Below are positions 31,430 to 40,203 of a stretch of DNA of 64,000 nt, in pieces (within the stretch, counting starts at the first letter, position 1; the number at the start of each line of letters is the position of its first letter). This DNA is from Rhodobacter sp. 24-YEA-8. GTDB taxonomy: Bacteria > Pseudomonadota > Alphaproteobacteria > Rhodobacterales > Rhodobacteraceae. The DNA is taken from assembly GCF_900105075.1 (NCBI RefSeq), contig NZ_FNSK01000002.1, positions 248,001 to 312,000 of the forward strand, given 5' to 3'. The notes below the pieces were generated by a model, which was given only the letters and a program-made list of their open reading frames with translations, made no database searches and had not been told where the DNA came from. The position numbers and the translations under genes were made by a program.

Positions 31430-32389
31430 TCAGATCGCCTGAGGCCGGAAATCCGCATCGCGCGCGGGCATCACATTGCGCAAAAGCGTGATGGATTTCT
31501 CGAGACCTTCGCGCGAATTCAGCAGCACATCCTCATGCTCGATTGAGAGCCAGCCATCATACCCCGCCATCTTCAGCCGATAGCAGAACTGCCGCCACCA
31601 TTCCTCGCCATGGCCGAAGCCGAGCGTGATGTAAGACCAGCTGCGGGCCGGAATATCCATCAGACCGCCGTTTTCCAGCAGGCTGGTGGTTGCCTGTTTC
31701 GGCGCATTGAGGAAGGTATCCTTGGCATGGACATGAAAGATCGCCTCGCCAAGCGCCCCGGCTGCGGCCAGAGGGTCGGCCCCCATCCAGAACAGATGGC
31801 TCGGGTCGAGATTGGCGCCGATCACCGGCCCGACCGCATCCCGCAGCTTCAGAAGCGAGGGCACGTTATAGACGCATTGATTGCCATGCATTTCGAGTGC
31901 GATCTGCGACACGCCCGAGGCCGTCGCCAGATCAGACATCTCGCTCCAGAACGGGATCAGCTTTTCATGCCATTGCCATTCGAGGATCTTTTGCGTCTCG
32001 GGCGGCCAGCTTGCCACGACCCAGTTCGGCATCAGATCCCCCTCGCGCCCGGCCGGCAGACCCGACATGGTCACGATCTTCGTGATCCCCATATCGCCCG
32101 CGATGCGGATGGTATCGCGCAGGCATTCCGCCTGATGCGGTTCGGTCGGATGCAGCGGATTGCCGTTTGCATTCAGGCAGATCAGCTCCAGTCCGCGATC
32201 TGCAAAGGCCTTCATGAAGGCTTTGCGCGCGCCGGCATCGCGCGTCATCAGCGCAAGGTCGAAATGCGGCGCGGTCGACCAGCCGCCGGTATTGACCTCA
32301 AGCCCCGCGACGCCAAGACGGGCAGCCGTCTCCAGCACGCCTTCAAAGCTGTCTCCGCCGAGACTGTCTGTTACAAAACCAAGCTTCAT
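31430..32389 (-). CDS. Sugar phosphate isomerase/epimerase-like TIM-barrel protein
   Basis: This 319-residue protein is of the xylose-isomerase-like TIM-barrel superfamily (IolE/IolI/hydroxypyruvate isomerase relatives). Characteristic elements are GVAGLEVNTGG near the N-terminus, CLNANGNPLHP, the metal-binding GANLDPSHLFW with Asp/His ligands, HVHAKDTFL, and a C-terminal WLSIEHED. These coordinate a divalent metal for sugar or inosose isomerisation/dehydration. It is the last gene of a transport-dehydrogenase operon, starting 2 bp after the dehydrogenase stop; with it, it could convert an imported polyol or sugar. Confidence 0.9.
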   Translation of the reverse strand: MKLGFVTDSLGGDSFEGVLETAARLGVAGLEVNTGGWSTAPHFDLALMTRDAGARKAFMKAFADRGLELICLNANGNPLHPTEPHQAECLRDTIRIAGDMGITKIVTMSGLPAGREGDLMPNWVVASWPPETQKILEWQWHEKLIPFWSEMSDLATASGVSQIALEMHGNQCVYNVPSLLKLRDAVGPVIGANLDPSHLFWMGADPLAAAGALGEAIFHVHAKDTFLNAPKQATTSLLENGGLMDIPARSWSYITLGFGHGEEWWRQFCYRLKMAGYDGWLSIEHEDVLLNSREGLEKSITLLRNVMPARDADFRPQAI

Positions 32390-32391
32390 GG

Positions 32392-33405
32392 TCAGTCTGT
32401 CCTTTTGCGGTAGAAATCCGGCTGCGCGATCATTTCAACGACAACCCGCCGCCCCTCTTTCAGCGAGGTCACCCCGGCCTCGGCAATCACCGATGCGGCG
32501 TAACCATCCCAGGCATTGGCCCCATCCGCCGGAAAGACCCCGCTGCGGACAAAGTCGATGAAAGCGCGGTTCTGGCGGCGATAGGCCTCGGCAAAGCGCG
32601 GGCGCCAGTCGGCGGCATAGGTGGTGACCTGTTGCAGGCCGCGGTCGATGCGCGAATGCAGCGGGGCGGAAAGCGAAACCGCACCGGTTTCCCCGACCAG
32701 CTCGCCGCGCACGTCATAGCCATAGGCGGCGTTGTTATTCACCTCGATGGTGACGACCTGGCCCTGGTCCGTTTCCAGCACCATCACCACGGGCCCGACC
32801 CTGCCACTGGCGAGTTGCGGCGAGAAGGCCGTCACGGCGACATAATCCGTTCCCAATACGAAACGGGTCGCGTCGAATTCATGCGGCGCGGAATTGGTGA
32901 TCGCCATATCGGCGGTGAAATCGGCGGCGGGGTTTTCGACATTGCGGTGGAAGTTGTGCATCATCACCGCGCGCCCGATCAGCCCGTCGCGCAGTGCGCC
33001 GCGCATCTCCTGGTAGGACTGGTCATAGCGGCGCATGAAGCCAAGCTGCACTGACTGACGGCCGCTGGCCTCTTCCGCCGCCATGACCTCAAGGCATTCC
33101 GATGAAAGCGGCGAGAGCGGCTTTTCGCAAAGCACCGGCTTTCCCGCCGCAAGGCAGGCTTTGGTCAGCGGCGCATGGGTGAAATCGGGGCTGGCGATCA
33201 GCACGGCGTCGATATCGGCACGCGCAATCAGCGCGTCCGCATCGGTGCCGGCCCCGGCGCCATAAGCGCGGGCGAGCGTCTCTGCACGATCTGCCGAAGC
33301 ATCGACCACAAGGCGCAGTTCTGCCCCCGGCAGGTCTTCGGCGAAGATCTTCGCGTGATCGGCCCCCATAATCCCGGCGCCGATAATTCCAATTCTGACA
33401 GTCAT
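32392..33405 (-). CDS. Gfo/Idh/MocA-family dehydrogenase
   Basis: This 337-residue NAD(P)-dependent oxidoreductase has an N-terminal Rossmann fold (VRIGIIGAGIMGADHAKIF) and the CEKPL motif (KPVLCEKPLSPLSSE) whose lysine helps catalysis. A C-terminal beta-sheet domain contains HEFDATRFVLG with the catalytic Asp/His region. The family oxidises inositols, sugars and sugar acids. It lies 11 bp after the permease gene. A second dehydrogenase of this family lies at 56224-57414 in a parallel locus. Confidence 0.92.
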   Translation of the reverse strand: MTVRIGIIGAGIMGADHAKIFAEDLPGAELRLVVDASADRAETLARAYGAGAGTDADALIARADIDAVLIASPDFTHAPLTKACLAAGKPVLCEKPLSPLSSECLEVMAAEEASGRQSVQLGFMRRYDQSYQEMRGALRDGLIGRAVMMHNFHRNVENPAADFTADMAITNSAPHEFDATRFVLGTDYVAVTAFSPQLASGRVGPVVMVLETDQGQVVTIEVNNNAAYGYDVRGELVGETGAVSLSAPLHSRIDRGLQQVTTYAADWRPRFAEAYRRQNRAFIDFVRSGVFPADGANAWDGYAASVIAEAGVTSLKEGRRVVVEMIAQPDFYRKRTD

Positions 33406-33416
33406 TTATGTCATTC

Positions 33417-34391
33417 CTACCGTTTCACAGCCCATTGCCGCAGCACCCGATCGCCAAGCGCCGCCACGACCACGATCACCCCCAGCGTGAGGATGAACCA
33501 TTGCGGCCTGACCCCCATCACCACCAGATAGGACTGGATCGACGAGAGCACGAAAGCCCCCGTAAGCGCGCCCGGCAGCGACACCCGCCCGCCCGCCAGC
33601 AGACAGCCGCCCAGAACGCATGAGGCAATCGCCTGCAACTCCATCAGCCGCCCCATCGAGCCATCGGCAAAGCCCAGCTTGCCGGCTTCGAGCCCTCCGG
33701 CGAGGCCCGCAAGCAGGCCGCAGATCACGAAGGCCGAGAATTTGATACGGTCGACGCGGACGCCGCGCGAATGGGCGCTTGCGGCCGAGCCGCCGACCGC
33801 CAGCAGACGATTGCCGAAAGGCGTGGCGCGCAGAAGGATCATCAGAACGACGAGGCTTACCCCCAGCCAGATCAGTCCGGTGTTGAAGCCGAGAATATCG
33901 CCGCCGCCAAAGAGCCAGTAGGTAAAGCCCCCGCGCGCCGCATAGGGGATCGAGAAGGAAAATCCGTCGGTCAGTGCAATCGCGATGCCGCGAAATATCA
34001 TCAGCGATCCGAGCGTGATGATCAGCGAAGGTGTGCCGGTTTTCGTGATCAGCCAGCCATTGAAAGCCCCGATCAGCCCGCCCACCGTCACCGCCGCCAG
34101 CATCGCAATCGCCGGGTCGATCCTGAGCGCCAGCCAGAGGTAGACCAGCGCGCCCATTCCGAAGGTCGATCCGACCGAGATGTCGATCTCGCCGGTGCCG
34201 ATCACCAGCGCCACGCCCAGGGTCATCAGACCGAGCGTCGCCGTGACCTGCAAAATAGTCGCGAAATTATAGAGATTGGCCCAGCGACCATCGGAACTGG
34301 TGGCGAAGAACACCACCAGAAGGCCCGCGATCAGAAAGATGCCGATCTCGGAATGGCGCCGTACCAGGCGTTTGAACCCTTGCGCCGCCAT
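33417..34391 (-). CDS. Sugar ABC permease (FrcC/RbsC-type), second of two
   Basis: This 324-residue permease has eight to ten transmembrane helices. Hallmarks are LMTLGVALVIGTGEIDISVGSTFGMGAL, GTPSLIITLGSLMIFRGIAIALT, and GGRVSLPGALTGAFVLSSI near the end. It overlaps the ATPase stop by one base. With the permease at 35182-36150 it gives two different membrane subunits for one ATPase gene, so the channel is probably a heterodimer. Confidence 0.92.
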   Translation of the reverse strand: MAAQGFKRLVRRHSEIGIFLIAGLLVVFFATSSDGRWANLYNFATILQVTATLGLMTLGVALVIGTGEIDISVGSTFGMGALVYLWLALRIDPAIAMLAAVTVGGLIGAFNGWLITKTGTPSLIITLGSLMIFRGIAIALTDGFSFSIPYAARGGFTYWLFGGGDILGFNTGLIWLGVSLVVLMILLRATPFGNRLLAVGGSAASAHSRGVRVDRIKFSAFVICGLLAGLAGGLEAGKLGFADGSMGRLMELQAIASCVLGGCLLAGGRVSLPGALTGAFVLSSIQSYLVVMGVRPQWFILTLGVIVVVAALGDRVLRQWAVKR

Positions 34392-35164
34392 CAGACGGTC
34401 TCCCGCTTTTCGACCTTGCGGCCACCCTGGCGGATGACCTCCTCCAGTTCGTCGGCGGTCATGGCACTGGTGGCGGCGTCTTCGATCTTTTCGCCGTTTT
34501 CCATAATGATGATCCGGTCGGCGAGCTTATGGACCTGGAAGATGTCATGGGTGATATAGATCACCAGCAACCCCTGTTCCTTCAGCGCCAGGGCGAGTTC
34601 ATTGACATGTTCACGCTCGCGCACGGAAAGGTGGTTCGTGGGCTCATCCATGATGACAACGCGGTTCCTGAACGCAACCGCGCGGCCGATTTTCACCGAC
34701 TGGCGTTCACCGCCGGAAAGCCGCTCGACCTCGTCATCGGCCGAGACATTGTCGCGCAATCCGAATTCACGGATCACCTTTGTCGACATCTCGCGCATCT
34801 TTTTGAAATCGAGAATCGGGATGCCAAAGATCCGGCGCACCGGTTCGCGGCCAAGGTAGAAATTGCGCGCGATGGAGAGATTGTCGCACAGGCCCACCGA
34901 TTGCTGAATGGTCTCGATCCCCTGATCGATGGCGAGTTTGGGATGGAATTTTTCGACCCGGGTTCCATTGAACCAGACCTCGCCCGAGGTGGGTTTATGG
35001 ATGCCGCAAAGCACGCGGATCAGGGTGGTCTTGCCGGCACCATTGTCACCGACAAGGCCGATCAGCTCGCCCGCATTGAAGTCGACCGAGACATTTTTCA
35101 GCGCGTGAAAGGCCCCGAAGTAAAGCTGCAGATTTTTGACCTGGATCAGGGGGGTGCCGGACAT
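34391..35164 (-). CDS. Sugar ABC ATPase, single-domain (FrcA-type)
   Basis: This 257-residue ATPase is about half the length of RbsA-type double ATPases, like FrcA. Walker A is VGDNGAGKTTLIRVL, signature LSGGERQSVKIGRAVAF, Walker B VVIMDEPTNHLSVRE, and the switch His is in YITHDIFQVH. It energises the adjacent permeases. A 17-bp gap separates it from the first permease gene. Confidence 0.93.
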   Translation of the reverse strand: MSGTPLIQVKNLQLYFGAFHALKNVSVDFNAGELIGLVGDNGAGKTTLIRVLCGIHKPTSGEVWFNGTRVEKFHPKLAIDQGIETIQQSVGLCDNLSIARNFYLGREPVRRIFGIPILDFKKMREMSTKVIREFGLRDNVSADDEVERLSGGERQSVKIGRAVAFRNRVVIMDEPTNHLSVREREHVNELALALKEQGLLVIYITHDIFQVHKLADRIIIMENGEKIEDAATSAMTADELEEVIRQGGRKVEKRETV

Positions 35165-35181
35165 GGGAGGATCCTTTCGGG

Positions 35182-36150
35182 TCAGACAGAATGCCCTGCC
35201 CGGCGGGCAAGGGACTGGTTGAAGATGACGGCGACGATCAGGACCACACCGACAAAGGTGATGAACCAGGAAGACGGCGCGCCAAGTGCGATCAGCTCAT
35301 AGCGAAAGCTCGTGATGATGAAGGCGCCAAGCACCGCGCCCAGCAGCGAGCCACGGCCCCCCGTCAACAGGCAGCCGCCGATCACGGCTGCCGCAATCGC
35401 CTCCAGCTCCATCAGATCGCCCAGGGTCACATGGGTCTGCGGCTTGTCTGCGAGCGTCACGATCCCTGCGAAGCCGGCAAGCAGCGCGCAAAGGGTGAAG
35501 GTGGCGATCTTGACGTGATCCGATCTGACGCCGCGCGATTCCGCAGAATCCTGCGCGCCGCCGGTCGCCAGCAGGCGGTTGCCGAACCGCGTGCCCCAGA
35601 GCATCACATTCAGCATAATGCAAAGCCCGATCATCCAGAAAATCGCCGCCTCAAGCCCAAAGAGCTCGCCGCCGAACAGCCGGGTCAGCGGGTTGTTGCG
35701 CGCCGCTTCCGAGAAATTGTTCACCGAGCCGCCGGTCCAGACATAGATCAGGCCGCGCGCGGCAAAGAGGCCGCCCAGGGTCACGATCATCGAAGGGAGC
35801 TTCCCCTTCACCACCAGAACGCCCTGGACCGCCCCCACCAGCGCCGCGATCAGCAGCGCCAGCAGAATGGCGCCTCCGACCCCATATTGCGGCTCAAAGG
35901 TGATGAAGGCGACGCCCGTAAGCCCATAGACCGACCCGACAGAGAGGTCGATTTCCTTAGTAATGATCACCAGTGCCTGGCCCATCGCAACAAGACCCAG
36001 AATGGCCGAGAAATGCGCCACATTTGCCAGCGTCTGGCTGCGCCACCAGCCGGAGAAGTCAATGAGGCTGAAGACGGCAAGCATCAGTACGACGCCGATC
36101 ACGGCGCCGAAACTCTGGCTTCGGACGAGAGCTTGCAGGGGGGTTCGCAT
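35182..36150 (-). CDS. Sugar ABC permease (FrcC/RbsC-type), first of two
   Basis: This 322-residue permease has hallmarks LVAMGQALVIITKEIDLSVGSVYGLTGV, GKLPSMIVTLGGLFAARGLIY and TGGRGSLLGAVLGAFIITS. ATG 36150 (MRTPLQALV) has AGAGGAAG just upstream and is preferred over an in-frame codon at 36177. It is paralogous to the permease at 33417-34391. Confidence 0.92.
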   Translation of the reverse strand: MRTPLQALVRSQSFGAVIGVVLMLAVFSLIDFSGWWRSQTLANVAHFSAILGLVAMGQALVIITKEIDLSVGSVYGLTGVAFITFEPQYGVGGAILLALLIAALVGAVQGVLVVKGKLPSMIVTLGGLFAARGLIYVWTGGSVNNFSEAARNNPLTRLFGGELFGLEAAIFWMIGLCIMLNVMLWGTRFGNRLLATGGAQDSAESRGVRSDHVKIATFTLCALLAGFAGIVTLADKPQTHVTLGDLMELEAIAAAVIGGCLLTGGRGSLLGAVLGAFIITSFRYELIALGAPSSWFITFVGVVLIVAVIFNQSLARRAGHSV

Positions 36151-36198
36151 GAGGATCTTCCTCTGGCAAGCGGGCATATGCGACGCGTTGGCAGGATT

Positions 36199-36220
36199 GG
36201 CCGGGAGGTGTCCCCCGGCC
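36199..36220. terminator. Stem-loop between binding-protein and permease genes
   Basis: GGCCGGG (36199-36205) and CCCGGCC (36214-36220) form a perfect 7-bp stem with an 8-nt loop in the 86-bp gap downstream of the binding-protein gene (minus strand). Such hairpins usually protect the binding-protein mRNA and reduce expression of downstream membrane genes. Confidence 0.55.
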
Positions 36221-36236
36221 GGCAGAATACGCAGGC

Positions 36237-37280
36237 TTACCAGGTGTTTTGCTGATTATAGGCCTCTTCGCCAAAGACGCTGCGGACCAGATCAGACCAT
36301 TTGTCAGCGTTTTCTTTGGTGATGATGATCGGGCCGGTCAGAATGTCCTGCTGCGGCGCATAGCCATGTTTTACATTCCAGTAGAGCCATTCCAGCGGCG
36401 CATAACCCTGCAGCCAGAAGCCCTGACTGTTGGTGGCAAGGACATGGCCCTGACGGACGCCTTCAATCGAGACCGGGCCTTCATCGACGGTCAGAACGGT
36501 CACGCCCTCCATATCGACATCGGGCGAAAGCCCCATCTCATTGGCGACACCCCAGGCCCAGGGTGCCGACCAGCCGGCCACGGTGAAGATGTAATTGGTG
36601 TCGGTATTGGCCGAGAGATAGGATTGCAGCGTGTTGCGCGCGGTCGCGGGTTCGGCGCCGATGAACAGCTCGTCGAATTTCGCGCCCGCAGCCTCCATCA
36701 CTTCACGCATCCCCGCGCAACGCTTTTTCAGCCCTTCATGGGCGCTGTCATGGCTGGCGCAGACCACCCGGGTCGGGGCCGGCACCACACCCGCCTCGAC
36801 CTGGGAGAGAGCATATTCGCCCAACTTCCTGCCGGTCAGCAGCTCGTCGCCGCCGACATAGGTGACGTAGGGAATGCGCTCAGCCTCGGGGCGGCCATCG
36901 GCGATGTTGAAGGCGACGACCGGAATGCCGGAGTCGATGGCGCGCCGCAGCGGGCCTTCGAACGCATCCGGGCTGACCACCGGCACCGCGATCCCGTCAG
37001 GGCGGGTGGCAATCGCCTGTTCCAGCAGACGAACATGTTCCTGGATCGAGTAATTGTTGGTCGAGATATATTCGGCTTCGACATCGGGGTATTTCTTGCC
37101 GAATTCCTCCATCGCCATGGTCAGCCAGTTCATATTCGGATCGTTGGACCCGATATGCGAGACCACGACGAAGCGCAGTTTTTCGCCATCTTGCGCCATG
37201 GCGGCGTCTGGAAGGGTCGCTGTGAGGGCGGTGGTCGCAAGCGCGGTCGCGGCCAGAATCCAGCCTTTGAACGTCATCAT
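36237..37280 (-). CDS. Sugar-binding periplasmic protein (RbsB/FrcB-type)
   Basis: This 347-residue periplasmic binding protein has a signal peptide (GWILAATALATTALTATLPDAAMA, cleavage near AMAQDGE). It is a type I fold, with VVSHIGSNDPNMNWLTMAMEEF, EYISTNNYSIQEHVRLLEQAI and NIADGRPEAERIPYVTYVGGD typical of the ribose/fructose/inositol group. AGGAGGAGAAAAG precedes the ATG. It heads the operon, and an inverted repeat lies just 21 bp upstream of its start. Ligand unknown. Confidence 0.93.
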   Translation of the reverse strand: MMTFKGWILAATALATTALTATLPDAAMAQDGEKLRFVVVSHIGSNDPNMNWLTMAMEEFGKKYPDVEAEYISTNNYSIQEHVRLLEQAIATRPDGIAVPVVSPDAFEGPLRRAIDSGIPVVAFNIADGRPEAERIPYVTYVGGDELLTGRKLGEYALSQVEAGVVPAPTRVVCASHDSAHEGLKKRCAGMREVMEAAGAKFDELFIGAEPATARNTLQSYLSANTDTNYIFTVAGWSAPWAWGVANEMGLSPDVDMEGVTVLTVDEGPVSIEGVRQGHVLATNSQGFWLQGYAPLEWLYWNVKHGYAPQQDILTGPIIITKENADKWSDLVRSVFGEEAYNQQNTW

Positions 37281-37300
37281 CTTTTCTCCTCCTCCAAGGG

Positions 37301-37316
37301 TGCAATGAATATTGCA
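37301..37316. promoter_or_regulatory. Inverted repeat GCAAT-N4-ATTGC, candidate LacI operator
   Basis: TGCAAT and ATTGCA flank GAAT as perfect arms. The 14-bp core GCAAT-N4-ATTGC recurs at 61635-61648 in the second sugar/polyol locus, which has a related LacI protein. It lies about 21 bp upstream of the binding-protein start codon, so a bound repressor would block transcription. Confidence 0.6.
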
Positions 37317-37356
37317 ATCATGGCAAAGTTGCGAAAGATGATTGAACGGCTGTTTC

Positions 37357-37373
37357 TGATGTAAATCACATCA
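37357..37373. promoter_or_regulatory. Inverted repeat TGATGT-N5-ACATCA
   Basis: Perfect 6-bp arms around AAATC, 52 bp upstream of the LacI start. A related string (TTCTGATGTGAAT) lies upstream of the second LacI gene near 63030. It may be an autoregulatory or global regulator site. Confidence 0.5.
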
Positions 37374-37424
37374 TTTGTCGCGGCAGCCGTTTTCGGGTGT
37401 ATCCGGGCTGCGGAGGGGAAAGAG

Positions 37425-38450
37425 ATGGCGGAAAATTCCCGCATGCAGGGCTGGAAAGGCCCGACGGTAAAAGAGGTTGCGCGGCTTTCCGGGCTTGGTC
37501 CCGCAACGGTAGACCGCGTGCTGAACAACCGGCCTGGGGTGCGGGAAAAGACCCGCAACCGGGTTGTGGCGGCACTGGACAAGCTCAGCCAGGAAAACCA
37601 GGGACGCGAAGAGGCGCTGGATCTGAGGCTGTTTTGCGAATCCGGCACAAGCTTCAACGCCGCGATGGATGCGGCCGCCGATGCGGTGAACCGCTCGCTT
37701 CCCGGTGTGCGGATCAGCGGCTTTTATCTGACCACCCGCGAGGCCGATCCGGCGCTTTTCGCCCGCCAGATCGAACAGGGCGGCTGCGACAGCAATGGGG
37801 TGATAGTAGTCGCCCGCGAACATCCCGCGATTAATGCGGCGCTGCGCAAACTGGGCGGCCAGGGCGTGCCGGTGGTCTGCCTGACCAGCGATCTGCCCAG
37901 TTCGCGCCGCGCCGCCTATGTGGGCAATGACCAATATGCCGCCGGCAGCGTGGCGGCTTTTCTGATCGGAAGCCGCCTCTCGCAAAGCCGCGCCAGTATC
38001 CTCATCGTCTCAAGCGTGCCGTTTCGCTGTCAGAAAGAACGCGTGATGGGGTTTCGTCGCGTGTTGCGCAGCGAATTCCCGCATCTGCGCGTGCAGGAAC
38101 AGGTGATCGCCAATGATGACCCCGAGACCACGCATCAGCAGCTGATCAGCCATTTCCACGATCATGGTGTGCCATTGGCGATCTATAATGTCGCCGGCGC
38201 CAATCGCGGCATCGCCTGGGCGCTGGAGGCGCTTGGCCGCGACCGTGATCCGGTTTTTGTCGGTCATGAGCTGACGCCGCATTCCCGCGACCTGCTCGGC
38301 AGCGGCGTGATGGATTTCGTGATCTCGCATGATTTCACCGCCGAGCTTTCCCAGGCCGCGCTCTGGATCCGCGATGCGGCGCGCGGCGTCACGGTGCAGC
38401 CAGCGGCCTCGCAGATCCTGCTGCACACGAAGTATAATTGTGCGCTATAG
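37425..38450 (+). CDS. LacI-family transcriptional regulator
   Basis: This 341-residue repressor has an N-terminal helix-turn-helix (PTVKEVARLSGLGPATVDRVLN), a hinge region, and a periplasmic-binding-protein-like sensor domain. ATVDRVLNNRPGV places it in the same subgroup as the regulator at 61951-62991 (ATIDRVLNGRSAV). It is divergent from the sugar ABC operon and very probably represses it until the imported sugar binds. Its stop TAG and the converging SURF1 stop TAG share the palindrome CTATAG. Confidence 0.93.
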   Translation: MAENSRMQGWKGPTVKEVARLSGLGPATVDRVLNNRPGVREKTRNRVVAALDKLSQENQGREEALDLRLFCESGTSFNAAMDAAADAVNRSLPGVRISGFYLTTREADPALFARQIEQGGCDSNGVIVVAREHPAINAALRKLGGQGVPVVCLTSDLPSSRRAAYVGNDQYAAGSVAAFLIGSRLSQSRASILIVSSVPFRCQKERVMGFRRVLRSEFPHLRVQEQVIANDDPETTHQQLISHFHDHGVPLAIYNVAGANRGIAWALEALGRDRDPVFVGHELTPHSRDLLGSGVMDFVISHDFTAELSQAALWIRDAARGVTVQPAASQILLHTKYNCAL

Positions 38451-38453
38451 CGC
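38442..38453. repeat. Palindrome GCGCTATAGCGC holding two convergent stop codons
   Basis: The central CTATAG contains TAG of the LacI gene (38448-38450) and, on the other strand, TAG of the SURF1 gene (38445-38447). The two genes converge with a 6-bp overlap and no separate terminator is visible. The perfect 12-bp palindrome is short for a terminator. Confidence 0.7.
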
Positions 38454-39167
38454 CGCTTTGCGCTCTGGTCGCCACAGCATGAACAGGCCAAACGCCCATA
38501 TCCCCGCCAGCGCGAACCAGGTCGCTGCATAGCCGAGATGGCTGTTTCGGAACTGTACCACCGTCAGCCCCGGCACCGGCAGCGTGCCCGGCGCCACCGC
38601 CTCGCCCGGCTGCCCCAGATCGAGGAACCAGGGCGCCACCTGCGGCAGCCCCAAAGAGGCCGCAATGGCCCCGACATCGCGCGAGAACCAACGCCCCGCC
38701 GCCGGGTCGTTTGACCGCAGGAAAGCGCCATCAGGCTGGCTCAGCCGCAAAAGCCCGGTGAGGCGCTGTTCGCCCCGGGGTGGGGCGGGCAGCATGTCGC
38801 GGGCGGCTTCGGGAATAAAGCCGCGATTGATCAGGATGAACTGGCCGTCATAGCTGATGAAAGGGCTCATGACCCAAAAGCCGCGCCCCTGTACCGTGAG
38901 CGCCTGTACGAGGGTCGAGGGCACTTCGAGATACTGGCCCGTCAGCGCGAGGCGCATATATTCCGGCGCCCCGATCGCCGCGAAATCCGCGGCCCTGGGC
39001 GGCGCCACCGGCTTTGCCATCAGCCGTGCTTCGGTCCGGGCAATCAGGTCGGTCTTCCAGGCCAGGCGCTGGACCTGCCAGACGCCCAGCCCGATCAGCC
39101 CGGCAAAGACCAGCGCAGCCAGCACCAGCGCAACGATACCCGCCGCGCCGCTGCGCCGGACCGTCAC
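38445..39167 (-). CDS. SURF1-family oxidase assembly protein
   Basis: This 240-residue membrane protein has one N-terminal helix (GIVALVLAALVFAGLIGLGVWQVQRL) and one C-terminal helix (LGYAATWFALAGIWAFGLFMLW) flanking a periplasmic domain, the SURF1/Shy1 layout. SURF1 helps insert heme into heme-copper oxidases. GTG 39167 interlocks with the cyoD stop (GTGA), so the longer upstream reading is rejected. It is the fifth gene of the quinol oxidase operon, where cyoE is often found in other bacteria; no cyoE is present here. Confidence 0.92.
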   Translation of the reverse strand: MTVRRSGAAGIVALVLAALVFAGLIGLGVWQVQRLAWKTDLIARTEARLMAKPVAPPRAADFAAIGAPEYMRLALTGQYLEVPSTLVQALTVQGRGFWVMSPFISYDGQFILINRGFIPEAARDMLPAPPRGEQRLTGLLRLSQPDGAFLRSNDPAAGRWFSRDVGAIAASLGLPQVAPWFLDLGQPGEAVAPGTLPVPGLTVVQFRNSHLGYAATWFALAGIWAFGLFMLWRPERKAAL

Positions 39168-39547
39168 GACCCGAAACCCTGCAAGGCCTCGTGGTTCATC
39201 TGCGGCATCATATTGGTGTTCATATGATACATGACCCAGATCGAGCCCGCGAGCATGATCACCACCACAATCAGCGTGAAGATGGTGGACATCATGGTCC
39301 ATCCTTCCTCGTGCTTTGTGGTCATATGCAGGAAATAGATCATATGGACGATGATCTGGACCACCGCGAAGCCCACGATCAGCGCGATGGTCGCAAGCCG
39401 GCTCTCAAAGCCACCGGTCATGACCACCGCAAAAGGGATCGCAGTCAGGATGACCGACAGGATAAAGCCCTTGATATAGCTGGCATGGCTGCCATGCCCG
39501 TGATCCTGGCCACCGCCCTGACCATGCGTGTCGTGATGCGCGCCCAT
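39164..39547 (-). CDS. cyoD: Cytochrome bo3-type quinol oxidase subunit IV
   Basis: This 127-residue protein has a His-rich N-terminus (HHDTHGQGGGQDHGHGSH) and three transmembrane helices (SVILTAIPFAVVMTGGF, IALIVGFAVVQIIVHMIYFLH, STIFTLIVVVIMLAGSIWVMYH). Subunit IV stabilises the oxidase and helps CuB insertion. It overlaps cyoC by one base. Confidence 0.94.
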   Translation of the reverse strand: MGAHHDTHGQGGGQDHGHGSHASYIKGFILSVILTAIPFAVVMTGGFESRLATIALIVGFAVVQIIVHMIYFLHMTTKHEEGWTMMSTIFTLIVVVIMLAGSIWVMYHMNTNMMPQMNHEALQGFGS

Positions 39548-40200
39548 CAGATCATCCCCAGCAGATAGACAAAGGTGAAAACGCCGATCCAGATGACGTC
39601 AAGGAAGTGCCAGAACATCGACAGGCAGCTCATCCGACGGATGTTCGGCCCGGTGATGCCTTTGACCGACAGCTGCACCATCATGGTCACCAGCCAGATT
39701 GATCCGAAGGTGACGTGCAGCCCATGGGTACCAACCAGTGCAAAGAACGACGACAGGAAAGCAGAGCGGCCGGGACCGGCGCCCTCATGGAGCAGGTGGT
39801 AAAACTCGTAAATCTCGATCCCGAGGAAGGCGAGGCCGAAAAGCAGCGTGACAAAAAGCCAGCCCAGCATCCGCCCCTTCTGCCCGGCATACATCGCAAG
39901 CATCGCAAAGCCGAAGGTGATCGACGAAAAGAGTAGCATCGCCGTGTTGATCGCGACAAGGTTCAGATCAAACAGCGCCTTCGGCCCCGGGCCTGCGGCA
40001 TAAGAGGTGCCAAGCACCCCATAAACCGCGAAAAGCACCGCGAACATCAGACAGTCGGACATCAGATAGACCCAGAATCCGAGCGGGGTCGATGCCCCCT
40101 CTTCCGGGTGATGCTCGGACTGGTCCCAGTATTTCGCGACCGCCTCAGGGTTGTTCTGCGCATAAATCGCGGCGGGGTTGGCGGGTGAAAAGACGCTCAT
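39547..40200 (-). CDS. cyoC: Cytochrome bo3-type quinol oxidase subunit III
   Basis: This 217-residue protein has five transmembrane helices. It lacks the two N-terminal helices of aa3-type subunit III, as in CyoC. Typical parts are TPLGFWVYLMSDCLMFAVLFAVYGVL and GTHGLHVTFGSIWLVTMMVQL. It begins 3 bp after cyoB ends. It forms part of the proton-pumping oxidase in the inner membrane. Confidence 0.95.
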   Translation of the reverse strand: MSVFSPANPAAIYAQNNPEAVAKYWDQSEHHPEEGASTPLGFWVYLMSDCLMFAVLFAVYGVLGTSYAAGPGPKALFDLNLVAINTAMLLFSSITFGFAMLAMYAGQKGRMLGWLFVTLLFGLAFLGIEIYEFYHLLHEGAGPGRSAFLSSFFALVGTHGLHVTFGSIWLVTMMVQLSVKGITGPNIRRMSCLSMFWHFLDVIWIGVFTFVYLLGMI

Positions 40201-40203
40201 CGC

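Larger units (their letters stand above)
37281..37424. promoter_or_regulatory. Divergent control region of the sugar operon and its LacI regulator
   Basis: This 144-bp divergent region holds the binding-protein ribosome-binding site and two clear dyads: TGCAATGAATATTGCA (37301-37316) close to the operon start, and TGATGTAAATCACATCA (37357-37373) nearer the regulator. Their positions fit LacI-type repression of both directions. Confidence 0.6.
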
